Assembly: GCA_948144175.1 (NCBI GenBank)
Contig: CANXME010000532.1
Location: 5,001 to 69,000 of the forward strand
Reading direction: 5' to 3'
Length of the DNA stretch: 64,000 nucleotides
Origin: Closterium sp. NIES-65
Taxonomy: Eukaryota > Streptophyta > Zygnematophyceae > Desmidiales > Closteriaceae
The notes beneath the pieces were generated by a model. That model was given only the letters and a program-made list of their open reading frames with translations. It did no database searches and was not told the DNA's origin. Positions 1 through 11,635 of the stretch are shown in pieces. The position numbers were made by a program, and so were the translations under genes. Position 1 is the first letter of the stretch; every line of letters starts with the position of its first letter.

Positions 1-41
1 GTTGCTGAAGTTTGCCTTTTGTTTGTTACTCTGTTTGTCCT

Positions 42-43
42 TG

Positions 44-77
<34 letters not shown>

Positions 78-127
78 CACCCACACACACAGACACACAC
101 ACGCACGCACGCACGCACGCACGCACA
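42..127. repeat. CA/GCAC microsatellite
   Basis: Runs of CA dinucleotides pass into GCAC tetranucleotides. This is the left flank of Copia element A, and a matching CA tract resumes at 7377 on its right, so the element split one microsatellite. Confidence 0.9.
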
Positions 128-237
128 TGTCAGAATGAGGAATGGATGTTGCATTGATGTTGGTTGGGGTACATATGACAAACCCTAACTTCTGTACCCC
201 CTAAGACAAACCTCACTACAGGCTACAACATTTGACA
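128..237 (-). repeat. 3' LTR of element A
   Basis: 110 bp, TG...CA ends. The purine-rich tract just upstream on the minus strand (238-250, CTATGGGGGTG) is the likely polypurine tract. Confidence 0.93.
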
Positions 238-445
238 CACCCCCATAGCCTAAGTGAGGGGTGTCTAGCAAAAAACAAAAAAAAAGAGTACGGTCACAAG
301 ATCAGTCCAAAAGAAAACAAAGCTCAGGGTGGATCACAACGTCACCACACACTCTGAGCACAAGCAACAGTGGCCACAAGGCCAGTCCAAGAGATCACAA
401 GTATATATAGTAAGTGTACAGACGAAGCAGGCAATAAACTCAAGT

Positions 446-2730
446 CTACGCATGACTAGAACCTGTGTCAACAAGGCCTAAGTGCACACAACACCTCTGG
501 TGGTCACAAGGCGGAAGCGCCTTGGTGAAGATGTCTGCAGTGTTGGCCTCGGACTCTACAAACTCGAAGCGAGCCTGTCCACGCCTCTGCAACTCTCGCA
601 GAAGAAAGTACCTGACGTGAATGTGCTTCACTCTGCTCTCCAGTCGCGGCTCACGACAGAGGAGGATCGACGCCTTGTTGTCAGTAAACAAGGTCGGTGC
701 AGAGCTCGGCCGCTCGCCAAGGTCGGCGAGCAAGAAGGTCAACCACCGCAACTCCTGTGCCGCCATGGCACCAGCGTAAATCTCAGCCTCAGCTGTAGAG
801 GTCAAGACAGAAGAGGAGCGCGTGGAACGCCAGGAAACAGCTCCAGAACCCAGACTGAAACAGTACCCCTGAGTAGACCTGTGAGTCTCAGCGTCGTCAG
901 CGTAAGAGGAGTCACAGTGACCAGTGAGTACGACAGACTGCTGCCCTCCAAGAACTAGCCCCACGCCTGATGTAGTCGCTAGGTACTTCGCCACCCTCAC
1001 AGCTGCCGTCCAGTGAACAGGACGGTGTCTCCCTGGCGCAACAAAGCGCGCAAGGATGCTGAGAGGGAAGGCGAGGTCCGGGCGAGTACAAGTCATCAGG
1101 TACATGAGGCAACCCACAAGCTCTGCGTAGGGACCACTAGGCTCAAACGGCTCGTCAGGAAAGGGACCAGTGAGTCTGTGGTCAACAGCTAGAGGTGTGC
1201 GCTGTACGGTGGAGTGCTGAAGCCCGAACCGCTGAAGGACCTGCTGCACCATGTGTGACTGTGAGAGTGTAATGGTGCGAGCGGCTCTGTCCCTGGTGAT
1301 CTGCAGGCCAAGGTAGTGGCGCAGCTCACCAAGATCAGTGCACGTGTGTCTCTTCTGCAGTTCGGACTTCACGTCTGCCAAAGCAACCCTGTCCGAAGTG
1401 GCGAAAACGAGGTCGTCGACGTAGACCAGAACAAAGAACGGTGTGGAGCCACGACGAACGAACAGCGACGGGTCGGCAGAAGACGGCTGGAACCCAAGGT
1501 CAGAGAGGGTAGAACGCAGAGTGTCGTGCCACTCACGAGGGGCCTGGCGAAGACCGTAAACAGGTCGCCTCAGCCTCCACTGGGTCCCAGGAGGGAAAGT
1601 GCCAGTGAAGGCCGAGGGACGACGCAACCAGACCTCCTCGTGTAGACTGCCCTGAAGGAAAGCAGTGGAGAAGTCAAGAGAGTGTAACTCGTAGTCTCTC
1701 TGTGCTGCTACGTGTAGTAACACCCGAAGAGTGGTCATCTTCGGGGTAGGTGCGAAGGTCTGAAAGAAGTCAACTCCCTCGCGCTGACTGAAACCTCTAG
1801 CCACGTAGCGCGCCTTGAAGACCGGGGGAGATCCCGGTGGCCGCTTCACCCTGTAGATCCACATGCCGTCGACTACGTTCGCCCCAGGGGGGGGAACCTC
1901 ATCGACGTAGGTGCCTGTGGATCTGTAGGAGGCCATCTCTGCGTCCATGGCAGCTCTCCACTGAGAGGCCCAAGGCCCTGACACTGCCTCAGCGTAAGTG
2001 CGAGGAGTCGGAATGTCAAGGGCGTCGGGGTCACCCTCAGGGGCGAGGAGCATGGCACAGAGATGAGGGGAAGCGGCCGCCAGGAACTCTAGCTCAAACT
2101 GCCTGTCCTCTAGGGCGTCACAGCCAAGGGCAGACACACCCCCGACGACCAGAGGACTGGTAGGAGGAGCAGTCACAAGCGTGGTGGCGTAGTCAAGGCG
2201 GCGGGTAGAGGCAAAGTCAGTAACCGCGGCAGTAAGAGCGGACACAGAGGACACAGAGACACGAGGGTGAGTAACAAGAGAGGCGAGAACACGAGAGAGA
2301 ACAGGACGGTACGTGCGGTAGTAGTCAGTGACAGGAGTAGGGAGCGACACAGTGAGGGCCGACTCAGGAGGAGACGGAAGCACAGACTGAGACGGACGAG
2401 GTGGACTAGAAAGAAGGAAGGCAGTACGAAGGTCAGTGAAGGGAACAGGAGACGAGGGACGAGCACGAGGGGAGCGACGAGTAGCCCAAGAACGAGACGG
2501 AGGAGAAGAGGACAAGGGCGGAGAACTGGGGAAAACAGCGGGGGAGGAGTCAGGAGGAGGAAACGTGGGACCGTAGACAGGAGGAGAGGCGGAGGAGGGA
2601 GGAGAAGGGGAGGGGAGACCAAGGATCCGAAGGCCCGAGACAGGAGGAGGAAGTGGCTGCTGCTGCTGCGGCTGCGACTGCTGCTGCTGCGGACGCGGCT
2701 GCTGCTGGGACTGCTGCTCCTGCGGGTCCA

Positions 2731-2765
<35 letters not shown>

Positions 2766-4532
2766 TGCGGCTCCAGCTGCTGCTGCTGCTCCTCCAGCCG
2801 CTGAAACTCCCTCTCCTCTCTCTCCAACGCCAGCTGCTCGTCACGGGCACGGCGAACACGAGCCTGGTGCCTAGTCGGGTAGGGGTGGGGGGGTGGAGTA
2901 GTGTCCGAAGCAGCGGCAGCTCCAGAGTCCACCTCAGAAGAACTAGGCGCACCACCCCCAGAGGCAGCACTAACACCAGCTCCAGAACCAGGCTCACCTG
3001 AACCCGAAGGAGGCGCACCCTCACCCCCAGACGCAGCACGTCCAGTGTCCGCGCGGCCAGCACCAGCTCCCGGACGACAAGAGTCCTCTGCACCCACCGG
3101 GTCAGCTCCAACTCCAGAACCAGAAACTCCAGCTCCAACCCCAGCTCCAACTCCAGCACCCCCAAAACCAGAAACTCCAGTGCCAACTCCAGCTCCAACT
3201 CCAGCTCCAACTCCAGCACCCCCAGAACCAGAAACCGGTACAGGAACAGGCGCCGCACCAACCTCTCGAGAGCTAGCACCAGCGGCACGCTGCGAGGAGG
3301 ACTGTGGGGAGGGAGGCTGTACCGGAGGGGCTACCGAAGGAGGAGGGGTAGCCTGGGACACACCTGACGGGGCTGGACCAGGGGGGGGAGGCTGTACCGG
3401 TGGAGCAGGAGGGGGAACGGCAGTCAGGAAGAGGGGGGGAGGAGGAACCGGGAGACCTCGACTGGGGTACCTGACGTAGTACGGAGTGGACTCCTCGAAA
3501 CGGACGTCACGGGAGTCAAAGAACCGGTGAGAGGGAGGGTGGTAAAAGGTGAAGTCAGAGGAGTCCTCAGGGAAACCAAGGAAGACACAGGGGACGGCAC
3601 GAGGCGAGAGCTTGTCCGCAGAGGTGTCGCGGACAAGAGCCAAGCACCCCCAGACACGAAACCGCGACGCAACACCAGGGGACCCTGTCCAAAGACTGGT
3701 CGGTGAAACCTCTGGTCGAGAGACACGTGGCCAGAGGTTCAGCTGGTGCGCGGCGTACCTGACCGCGTAGGGCCACAGAAAATGGGGGGCACAGGCGTGA
3801 GTCAGGGAGGTGCGGGCGATCTCCATGACCAGGCCTATGCGGCGCTCAGCAACCCCATTCTGCTGTGGGGACTCTGGAAGCGTCCAGGACTGACGAATGC
3901 CCTGCTCGCGACAGAATCCAGCGAGAATGCCGGAGCGAAACTCACCCCCACGGTCGGAGTGGAGACAGCTGACACGACGACCACGAGTGTCCTCAGTGGT
4001 GAGCAACCACCTGATCAGCGTAGAAGTCACCTCAGACTTCTTCGCCAGAGGGAACACTGTGGTGTAGCGGGAGAAGTCGTCAACGACCACCAGAAAGTAA
4101 CGCTCACGCTCAGGGCCTAGACGAGGGGCTGGGCCCCAGACGTCCAAGTGAAGCGTCTCAAAAGGCTCGGTGGCCGGACGAAGGGAGGAGGAGTGAGGGG
4201 TGGCGCGCAGCCTACCCTCGACGCAGGGACGACACGGCGGCGCAGGCGAAGGCGGCAGCGACGGCAAGACACGTGGGAGGCCTAGGACAAGACGCTGACT
4301 AGACATAGCGCGCAGACGTGGAAGGGACGGGTGCCCCATCCGGTGGTGCCACAGAACGGTGGGGTGGGCAAGCGACCGGCAGGAGCACGACGCAGCGACT
4401 GGAACAGACGTAGGAACCTGACACGACACAGACACCTGGGGGGACGTAGCAACCTGGTGAGACGCGGGGACCCGAACGGGGGGGGAAACCGGGGGCAGTG
4501 GCAGTAGGGGGGGCTGCTGGTGCGGCCGCTGG

Positions 4533-4580
<48 letters not shown>

Positions 4581-6511
4581 GGCTGCGGCTGCTGCTGCTG
4601 CTGCGGCTGCTGCTGCGGCGCACGCGGGCCAGTGTGAAGAGTGTAGAGACCCGAGCCCGGCTCAGCAGTAAAGGTAGCAAGAGGCTGGTAAGAGTCTCCG
4701 TCAACACACACCGCAGTCTCTCCAGAAGGCTCAAACCACACACCCACGTGATGACTCACGAGGGGTCGCACGCCCACCAAGTTCCGGGAGAACGAGGGGA
4801 CGTGAAACCCAGTGAGAGACCCGGAGGGAGCAGCAGGACACGGTAAAGTGGTAGTGTGACGTGCAGTGACTGGTCCCGTAGTGGGATCAGCCAACGCTAC
4901 AGAAACAGGCGCAGGAAGTGGTGTAAGTGTCGTGCTGTCCCGAAAGAAGCAGTGGGAGGCTCCAGAGTCCAGTGTGAACGACAGCGAAGCGTCCTCTGAG
5001 GTAGTCGCTGGTCTAGAGTCTACACAAGTACCTACACTAGCAACAGGCAACTGAGCAAGACTAGCACCTAAGCTAACAACACCAGAGTAAACAGAGTCAG
5101 AAACACTAGAGTCAACAACAGCATACATAGCATGAGGAGCACTAATCAGATCAACTAACTGCTCAGCAGACATGCCCCACAGAGCGGAGCCGTAGCGCTG
5201 AACCAGAGGAAGCCAGTCAGGAGCAGGACCGCCAACCCCGTAGGTCAACCGGACCGTGTCAGTGAGCTGAGCAAAGCACTGACCAGGGGGGTGAAAGCGG
5301 CCACAAGGGTGGCCCCGACGAGGACCTGTCTGAACTTGGTAGGGGCAGGGAGGGTAAGCAGCACCGCGCTGGGGCTGACGCAGCCCCGACCCCGGAGCCA
5401 GCTGCTGACGCTGCTGCTGCTGAGGCTGCTGGGAGGAAAGGGGCTGCTGCTGCTGCTGAAGGTGCTGCTGACGCTGAGCCTGGTACCACACCGCTGCTCC
5501 ACCTAGCGGGGCCGGCAGTACAGGAGGCGACTGACGAGCTCGAGGGTCGCCGCCACCAGCAGGTGCAGTGGAGTCACCAGCCGCTGCACGAGGGGTCTCT
5601 CCAGACGCTGCACTCCCACCACCGCCAGTCGCAACAGCACCCCCACTACCTCCGCTACCTCCGCCTCCACCTCCACCGGAACCACCTTTCTTGCCCCCCC
5701 TGCCGCGGGACCGCGACGCAGTCGTAACAGCAGCCGCAGTCGCGTCAGTAGCGGCAGTGGCAAGAGAGGCAGTGAAGGTGGGTAACTGCGGGACTGTGCA
5801 CCCGTGGAAGAGTGGGGGGGACACAGTACCAGAGGCGGCAGCTACCGAACGAAGGTTGCTCTCGACGTCCTTGAGTGCAGACTCAAGGACCTCGATAGTC
5901 AGCTCACTAGGGTGCTTCAGCAGAAGCGCGTCACGAACGGAGGCAAGGCGGTCAGGGAGGCTAGTGGCGATGAAATAGACAGTAATCGCCATGGGGGGAG
6001 GAAGCAGTGCAAGCTGTGCCTCAGTGCAAGCAGCGCGGTAACTAGCGTCGAGCGAGCGGAGGTGAGCGATCAAGTCAGCAGAGCGCTCAAACGAGGCAAG
6101 ATCAGGAAACAGGAACGGGAGGAAAAGACGGCCGAGAGAGACAGTAGCGGGAGTAGAGTAGCGGGCCTTAATCGCAGTGAGGTACGCAGCAGCGGTGCGA
6201 ACCTCAGTAAAGTGGACCTCCTCAGACTCAGGGAGGAGGCTGCTGAGTGCGATGCAGGCCGCAGCGTCACGCGACGTCCAAGCCGTCCGGTCAGCGCGCT
6301 GTCGGGCAAAGCGAGCCGTAGCAGCGTCGTCAGGAGCAGGGCCTAAAGCGGTAGGCTCGGGGGGCTCGGGGAGGTCACCAGTAGCGTGTGACTAGAAGGT
6401 CTCGCCCCCCTGGACCTGACTCTCTAACAGACGACGAGCGCGAAGAAGCCAGACGGAAAAGTCAAGGGGTCTACCGTCAGCGTCGAAACGAAGAACTCGC
6501 GGAGTCGCCAT
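446..6511 (-). CDS. Copia gag-pol polyprotein of element A, one in-frame stop
   Basis: One reading frame from ATG 6511 to the stop at 446, interrupted only by TAG at 6392-6394, about 40 codons in. The part after the stop is open for about 1,980 codons. In order: gag helical region, Gly-rich linker, Gln/Pro-rich tracts, a zinc-knuckle-like motif C-x13-C-x3-H-x4-C (about 5340-5270), the protease motif LDSGAS (about 4970), a long CAG-encoded Gln tract (4530-4580), integrase HH...CxxC and DDE core (SDRGGEF, SPQQNG), a Pro/Gly linker, RT with YVDD (about 1415) and RNase H with TEAEI. The product would make virus-like particles and then copy and integrate the element. The stop could be a recent mutation, or could be read through; the sequence does not decide. 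Confidence 0.9.
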
Positions 6512-6574
6512 AGTGAGAACCAACGCGAACGAACAGGCGAGTAACAACCGGGGGGGAAGAGGACTCAGTCGCAC

Positions 6575-7240
6575 CGGAAGAGCGGGCTAGGGCGACGGGC
6601 CAAGACGTAGGGTAGGGCAACGGGCCAGGGCCTAGGGTAGGGCGACGGGCCAGAGCCTAGGGAGGGCGACGGGCCAGGGCCTAGGGAGGGCGACGGGCCA
6701 GGGCCTAGGGAGGGCGACGGGCTAGGGCCTAGGGAGGGCGACGGGCCAGGGCCTAGGGAGGGCAACGCGACGGGGGAAAGGGCGGGAGCGACGCGACGGG
6801 GCAGGGCGACGCGACGGGACAGGGCGACGCGACGGGGCAGGGCGGCGCGACGGAGCAGGGCGACGGGACAGGGCAGGGCGACGCGACGGGGTAGGGCGAC
6901 GCGACGGGACAGGGCGACGGGACAGGGCAGGGCGACGCGACGGGACAGGGCGACGGGACGGGGGGGGAACAGGCGGGCGCGACGCGACGGGGGGAACAGG
7001 CGCGACGCGACGGGGGGGAACGGGCGCGACGCGACGGGGGGAACGGGCGCGACGCGACGGGGGGAACGGGCGCGACGCGACGGGGGGAACGGGCGCGACG
7101 CGACGGGGGGGAACGGGCGTGACGCGACGGGGGAGATGGCGCTAGGCTCGGTACTAGGCGCGGTAACAACGAAACTGGTACGAACGAGAGGTAGGATCAG
7201 GCTCGGGAGGTACGAACGGAGAACGGAGGAACGGGATCCC
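6575..7240 (-). repeat. GC-rich minisatellite leader of element A
   Basis: Between the primer site and gag lie degenerate tandem repeats. Units of about 24 bp with a GGGCCAGGGCCTAGG core occupy 6580-6770, GCGACGGGRCAGGGC units 6775-6960, and units of about 25 bp with GACGCGACGGGG 6966-7135. It is stop-poor in several frames because of composition, so the open frames here are not taken as coding. Confidence 0.85.
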
Positions 7241-7252
7241 ACAGGATCCTAA

Positions 7253-7266
7253 CCTAGCTGATACCA
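7253..7266 (-). promoter_or_regulatory. Primer binding site of element A
   Basis: On the minus strand TGGTATCAGCTAGG directly follows the 5' LTR. TGGTATC is the usual start of a Copia primer site complementary to the 3' end of initiator-Met tRNA; the match weakens after about 9 bases. Confidence 0.7.
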
Positions 7267-7376
7267 TGTCAGAATGAGGAATGGATGTTGCATTGATGTT
7301 GGTTGGGGTACATATGACAAACCCTAACTTCTGTACCCCCTAAGACAAACCTCACTACAGGCTACAACATTTGACA
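7267..7376 (-). repeat. 5' LTR of element A
   Basis: 110 bp, read as identical to 128-237, with TG...CA ends, followed by the gcaca duplication. Confidence 0.95.
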
Positions 7377-7466
7377 GCACACACACACACACACACATAC
7401 ACACACACACACTCACACACACACACACACATACACACACATACATATATATTTATATATATACTT
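7377..7466. repeat. CA microsatellite and AT-rich flank
   Basis: CA repeats with occasional T, then a TA-rich stretch that abuts the left end of the DIRS-order element N1. Confidence 0.85.
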
Positions 7467-7553
7467 ATTGTGAAAGCTTGCTTAGTCCATCTTGCAAAGG
7501 CAGCGTGCTTCATTCCAAGTGGCAAAGGCAGCGTGCTTCATTCCAAGTGGGTA
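7467..7553 (-). repeat. Repeat B2 of N1
   Basis: Matches B1 at 7782-7839, from ATTGTGAAAGCTTGC through CATTCCAAGTGG, but with the last 28 bp or so duplicated inside B2. Confidence 0.85.
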
Positions 7554-7589
7554 ATACAACGTTCTCGTTCATAAATGATACACAATGGG

Positions 7590-7781
7590 GTGGGTGGTGG
7601 GAAAGTAAACTAGAAAAGTTGGAAATGAAGAACGTGGGTGAAGGCGACTGAACCCACGTCCCTCTTTTGTAGGCAAAAGAGGGGTGAGTAGCGTCGAGCC
7701 GCTACCTTTGCTTTGCTGGCCACGTCCTCGCTTTCACAATACGAAATTTGAAAAAGTGTTACACTTTTAAAAATTATAATA
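7590..7781 (-). repeat. Repeat A2 of N1
   Basis: Nearly identical to A1 at 13074-13236 (shared from GGAAAGTAAACTAG to GAAATTTGAAAAAG) and to the A1 remainder at about 19150-19183. Confidence 0.88.
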
Positions 7782-7839
7782 TTGTGAAAGCTTGCTTAGT
7801 CCATCTTGCAAAGGCAGCGTGCTTCATTCCAAGTGGGTC
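7782..7839 (-). repeat. Repeat B1 of N1
   Basis: About 58 bp shared with B2. It overlaps the 3' end of the recombinase frame, so the end of the protein is encoded in the repeat. Confidence 0.82.
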
Positions 7840-8894
7840 TTCTGAGGCAAGTGCATTTTGGGTCGGCGGTGCCTCTCCGACGATTGCTGGTGCCGACCAG
7901 GCGACGGGGCTGCAGAGGTGTCCTGCAGCCGGGTGGAGAGGTCGATGAGTTGGTCTTGGGCGATGGTGACGTAGAGATCCTTCGCACCGTCGCTGCGCCA
8001 TCGCCCCATTCGTTTGAAGAGCCGGTCAGGGATGCCTAACGCCGCTGCTGCTGTTGCCGCGCCCTTGCGGAATGAGTGTGTCCCGATGTGTGTGGCGTCG
8101 AGCCCTGCCTTCTTGCACGCCTCGAGGCACCAGCTCCGAATGGTTGGGTATGAAGGCGATTTGTCGTGCGGCGAGGCCTGTGCCCTTTTGTTGAAAACCC
8201 GAATCAGTGGCCCGTGAGGCATGTTTGCAAGGCCTGCGATGCGAATGAACTCCCGTGTGCATCTCACTGCGCAGTAGGGCCCTGGTGACGCTGCGACCGG
8301 AATCCACGTGCCCTTGCCTTCTTGGTCCGTCTTAGAGTAGGGAATCAGTAGCCACATTGCCTCCCCTTCGAACTGAATGTCGTTCCATTGGAGGGAGATC
8401 AGGTCGGAGTAGCGCAGGAATGCCGCGAACATCAAGAGAGGTATCAAGCCTTTCTGATATTCCGCCGGCACTGTTGATTCCAGGAATGGTCGTGCCATGT
8501 TGTGCACTTGATGTAGTGACACGGGTTCCTTGGTCCTTGTTGGGCGTAGGCCATGTCGCTTAGCGAACTCTCGTACTTGCAGCGTGAACGGGCCGTTCGT
8601 TGGGGATGCCTCTCCGGTCATTCGATGGGCGAAGGCTACGGCAGAGCATGTGAGGTTGATCGCTGACGTTGTTGCCTTGTTGTTCAACGCATGGACTAGG
8701 TAGAGTGCCAGCGTGAGGTCCGTCGCTGGCAGAAAAGCTAGCTTGACTCGGGTGCAAAAGTTGCGAAATTTGAGCCAGTAAGGCTGGTATGTCTCGATCG
8801 TAGACGGTGCGCGAACATCATTTATAACTTGTAACAGTTGGTTTTGAAGCTGGGTCAATAATCCTGAAAGAATTAACACTCGAATATTAGTCAC
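7824..8894 (-). CDS. Tyrosine recombinase of N1
   Basis: About 356 codons. The N-terminal half resembles a core-binding SAM-like domain (STIETYQPYWLKFRNFC). The C-terminal half holds the catalytic set: Arg in the FLRYSDL region, HSFRKGAA (HxxR), GRWRSD and the nucleophile Tyr in KDLYVT. It would join the circular cDNA to the chromosome. There is no ATG near the start: the frame opens over the RT stop codon, and a TGACTAAT motif followed by a CAG (about 8860) suggests expression from a spliced RNA. The frame appears intact. Confidence 0.85.
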   Translation of the reverse strand: MTNIRVLILSGLLTQLQNQLLQVINDVRAPSTIETYQPYWLKFRNFCTRVKLAFLPATDLTLALYLVHALNNKATTSAINLTCSAVAFAHRMTGEASPTNGPFTLQVREFAKRHGLRPTRTKEPVSLHQVHNMARPFLESTVPAEYQKGLIPLLMFAAFLRYSDLISLQWNDIQFEGEAMWLLIPYSKTDQEGKGTWIPVAASPGPYCAVRCTREFIRIAGLANMPHGPLIRVFNKRAQASPHDKSPSYPTIRSWCLEACKKAGLDATHIGTHSFRKGAATAAAALGIPDRLFKRMGRWRSDGAKDLYVTIAQDQLIDLSTRLQDTSAAPSPGRHQQSSERHRRPKMHLPQKTHLE

Positions 8895-10944
8895 GTATGA
8901 TATTTTACATGCAAGGCAATTATTGGGCTATGGGGTAGGCCTAGTCCGGAAAATGCTGTTGCATGCGAACCAGGTCGAAGGCACTGGCTGCCTTGAGCGA
9001 GTGGCAAGCATGCGATCACTTCTGGGGCCCATGTCTCTGGGGAGGGTTGTAGCAACGGCCACCATGCTGCTCCCGGCCACTTGGGGACGACGAGTGTCAA
9101 CTCGGCTTGTGTGCGCCTGGCGTGAGAGAGTGTGGCTGGGATCAAGCCGGGGGGCGGAAAGGTGAAGCACCGCTCGCCTTTCCACGAGATCGAGAACGCG
9201 TCAATTGCTGTGGCACTTGGGTGCGGTATCTTGGAGCAGAATCGTTGCAGCCTCCTGTTGCTAATGTTCGCGAAAAGGTCGATCGTATGGGGGCCCCATC
9301 GACGTTCCAGTAGGCGAAACCATGGCATGTGCAGCGAGTAGTCGTCATGGTCTTGGAGTTTTGACAGTTCGTCCGCGTGGGCGTTGAGCTCCCTTGGGAT
9401 CCATTCGATTGCCAGACGTGTATGGTTCTTGAGGCAAAACTGTATGACTGCTTGACAAGTCAGTGTGAGCCGAGGTTGACTGGACCCCCCTTTGCGCAAG
9501 ATAAACATGACTCCTTGGTTGTCCACGCGAACCAAAACGTGGCCGCCTGTGAGATGGGACGCAAATGTCTGTAGCGCCCAGAGGACACCCTCGAGCTCCC
9601 TTTGAGTGCTTGAGGTTGGGAGGAGCTCGCTCGGCATGCTGGCGCTTGCTTCGTACGACGCGTCGGTAAACTTGGTGAGGGTGGCGCCCCAGTTGTGAGC
9701 GCTCGCGTCGACGTGGATCACAGCATCGAATTGATGGCTTAGGTGAAATGGGGCACCGTTAAACTGGTCGAAGTGCAGTTGCCAGAAGATTAGCTCCTCG
9801 ATGGCGGCCCGTGTCAGCCCGATCCTTGAGTTCCAGGATGCGGCTGTCTCGATCAATTGTAGCAGCTCGTGGCTGAAGGCGCGTGCTGCTGTGCCCAATG
9901 CGAGGGACATAGAGCTCAACATTCCGGTGATACGAGCGACTTCCCGAATTGGAGCTTGCTGGCCGCGTTGCCCCTTGGAGATGAGTGTGTGCAGCTTGTC
10001 GAGGAACTGCGCTCGCCGATCGGAGCCGATGCTAAACATGCCGCATGTCGTGTCCAGCTCCATCCCCAGAAATCGTGTTTGATGGGCCGGCTGGAGGCGT
10101 GATTTCTTTTCGTTGATCACGAAACCTGCCGCCCCGAGGTCTCGGAGAACCTCTGTGCATGTCTTGCGTGCGTGCTCCGCCGAGTCGCAGAGGAATAGCA
10201 GGTCGTCCACATATGGGACTACGCGCACGCCCCGCGCCCGCCAGCGTTTGGCCAATTGCTTGATCAACTGGGTGAAGACGAAAGGTGCTGTCGCCAGTCC
10301 AAACGGCAAGGCTCGGAAGCAGTAGAACTCGCCTTCGAATTGGAAGCCTAGGAACTTCCAGCACGAAGGGTGCATCTCGACATGGTGGTAGCCCGATTTT
10401 AGGTCAATGGTGAACAGTGTGAAGTAAAGAAAACAGGAATGAAATGACTAAGGAAAGATTGGGTACAAATACAACCCTAGAAACCCTGTACCCCATATGT
10501 GCTACCCCACTATAGCCTACAGCAACTATGTCATATAAATCTGACAAACAGCCAGTCGTTGCGTCGAATGATCTCCGAAACGCGATTCAGGCCCTCGTAT
10601 TTGAATTTAGTGACTTGGAGGTGTTGGTTGACCTTGCGTAGGTCGAGGATGAGGCGACATTTGTCGCGTTGTTCTACCACGTTGAGTGGGCTCACGCACG
10701 AGAGCGCAGTCCGCGAGGCGACCTTGGTTGCCGCGCCCGATGTGATTAAGTCGCGAATGGCCTCACGAGTGAACGTGGTGTGTGCATGAACACCCGCGTG
10801 GTTTGTGGTTTCGAAGGGTGGCGGTTCCGTAGTTTTCCAAGGCAGCCAATATCCCCTGGCAATAATAGAGATGATAAAACTGCTGTCGCACCACGATATC
10901 CACCAATGCAGTTGGTTACGCAATCGGTTGCGCATGACCTTCAC
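8891..10944 (-). pseudogene. RT-RNase H of N1, split by a solo LTR
   Basis: Two same-sense pieces, 10944-10552 and 10412-8891, join after removing the insert at 10418-10546 and one copy of its 5-bp duplication. Motifs include LNVVEQ...RLILDLRKVN, IDLKSGYHH at the break, LPFGLATAPF, YVDDLLF, and RNase H (HVDASAHNWGATL, RVDNQGV, ELNAHADELSK). The C-terminal extension (WGPHTIDLFAN) is shared with N2. The frame stays open upstream of 10944 without a clear start. Confidence 0.85.
10418..10546 (-). mobile_element. Solo Copia LTR inside N1 RT
   Basis: 129 bp with TG...CA ends, flanked by aacag on both sides (10413-10417 and 10547-10551). It resembles the LTRs of element B1. It lies in minus orientation and is left from an element that lost its body by LTR-LTR recombination. 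Confidence 0.93.
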
Positions 10945-11158
10945 TGTGTCATCTGTGACCGCGTTCTCGTATGGGTCCCATTCCGCCTCTCGCCACTTGT
11001 CGTCCGCTACTGCGCGTGGGGCAACCGGGGTGTGGTGTATTGGGTGATTAGCCTTTGCCCGTAGGACCAGCCCGGGGGCTTATGCATACTCGGTGCTACG
11101 CCTTCCGTCTCTCCTTGTATCCTCCCTCCTCTAGTCTTCCTTTCTCCATGTTTCTTGC

Positions 11159-11163
11159 TCTCA

Positions 11164-11214
<51 letters not shown>

Positions 11215-11400
11215 TCTCTCTCGCTCTCACTCTCTCGCTCTCGCTCTCTCTCTCTCGCTCTTGCTCTCTCTCGCTCTCTCTCGCTCTCTTTCCCTCCCTC
11301 TCCCTCTCTCTCTCTCTCTTTCTCTCTCTCCCTTTCTTTTCCTTGCGTTCTCTCTCTCTCTCTCTCGCTCGCTCTCTCGTTCTCTTGCTCACTCCTCTTC
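11159..11400. repeat. TC-rich microsatellite in the gag-RT spacer of N1
   Basis: Long imperfect CT runs with a short CA tract. A pure TC run sits at the same place in N2. Confidence 0.9.
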
Positions 11401-11580
11401 CGATCTTTCCATTTGCTCTTCTTCTCGAACTCTGCCCCGTATTCGCACGTTTTCCTTCCATCTCGTTTTCTTCCTCTTTCCTTCGTACTCTTCCCTTCAA
11501 GTCAGGGGGGCGCTTGGGCTGGAATGGCTGCCTTGGCTTTACTTCCTTCTCTCCCACTTTGTTTGGTTGCATGTGTGGGT

Positions 11581-11581
<1 letters not shown>

Positions 11582-11612
<31 letters not shown>

Positions 11613-11635
11613 AAAACCAGAGGCAAACTTTTATT
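11582..11635 (-). terminator. Poly(A) signal and A30 tract after N1 gag
   Basis: On the minus strand AATAAA (11630-11635) is followed 18 nt later by 30 consecutive A (11611-11582). This is the layout of a cleaved and polyadenylated mRNA end, yet it lies between gag and RT of one element. Confidence 0.7.

Larger units (their letters stand above)
128..7376 (-). mobile_element. Copia LTR retrotransposon A (complete, young)
   Basis: A 7.25-kb element bounded by two 110-bp LTRs (128-237 and 7267-7376) that I read as identical, flanked by the 5-bp duplication gcaca (123-127 and 7377-7381). On the minus strand the order is LTR, primer site, GC-rich leader, gag-protease-integrase-RT-RNase H frame, purine tract, LTR. 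Integrase precedes RT, which defines Ty1/Copia. Identical LTRs mean recent insertion, and the coding frame has only one stop. LTRs of 110 bp are short for an autonomous Copia element. Confidence 0.95.

Noticed and set aside
2173-3288. Leu/Arg-rich frame of 371 codons within element A
   Set aside because: Another frame of the Pro/Gly/Gln linker of gag-pol, with no domain and no independent start context.
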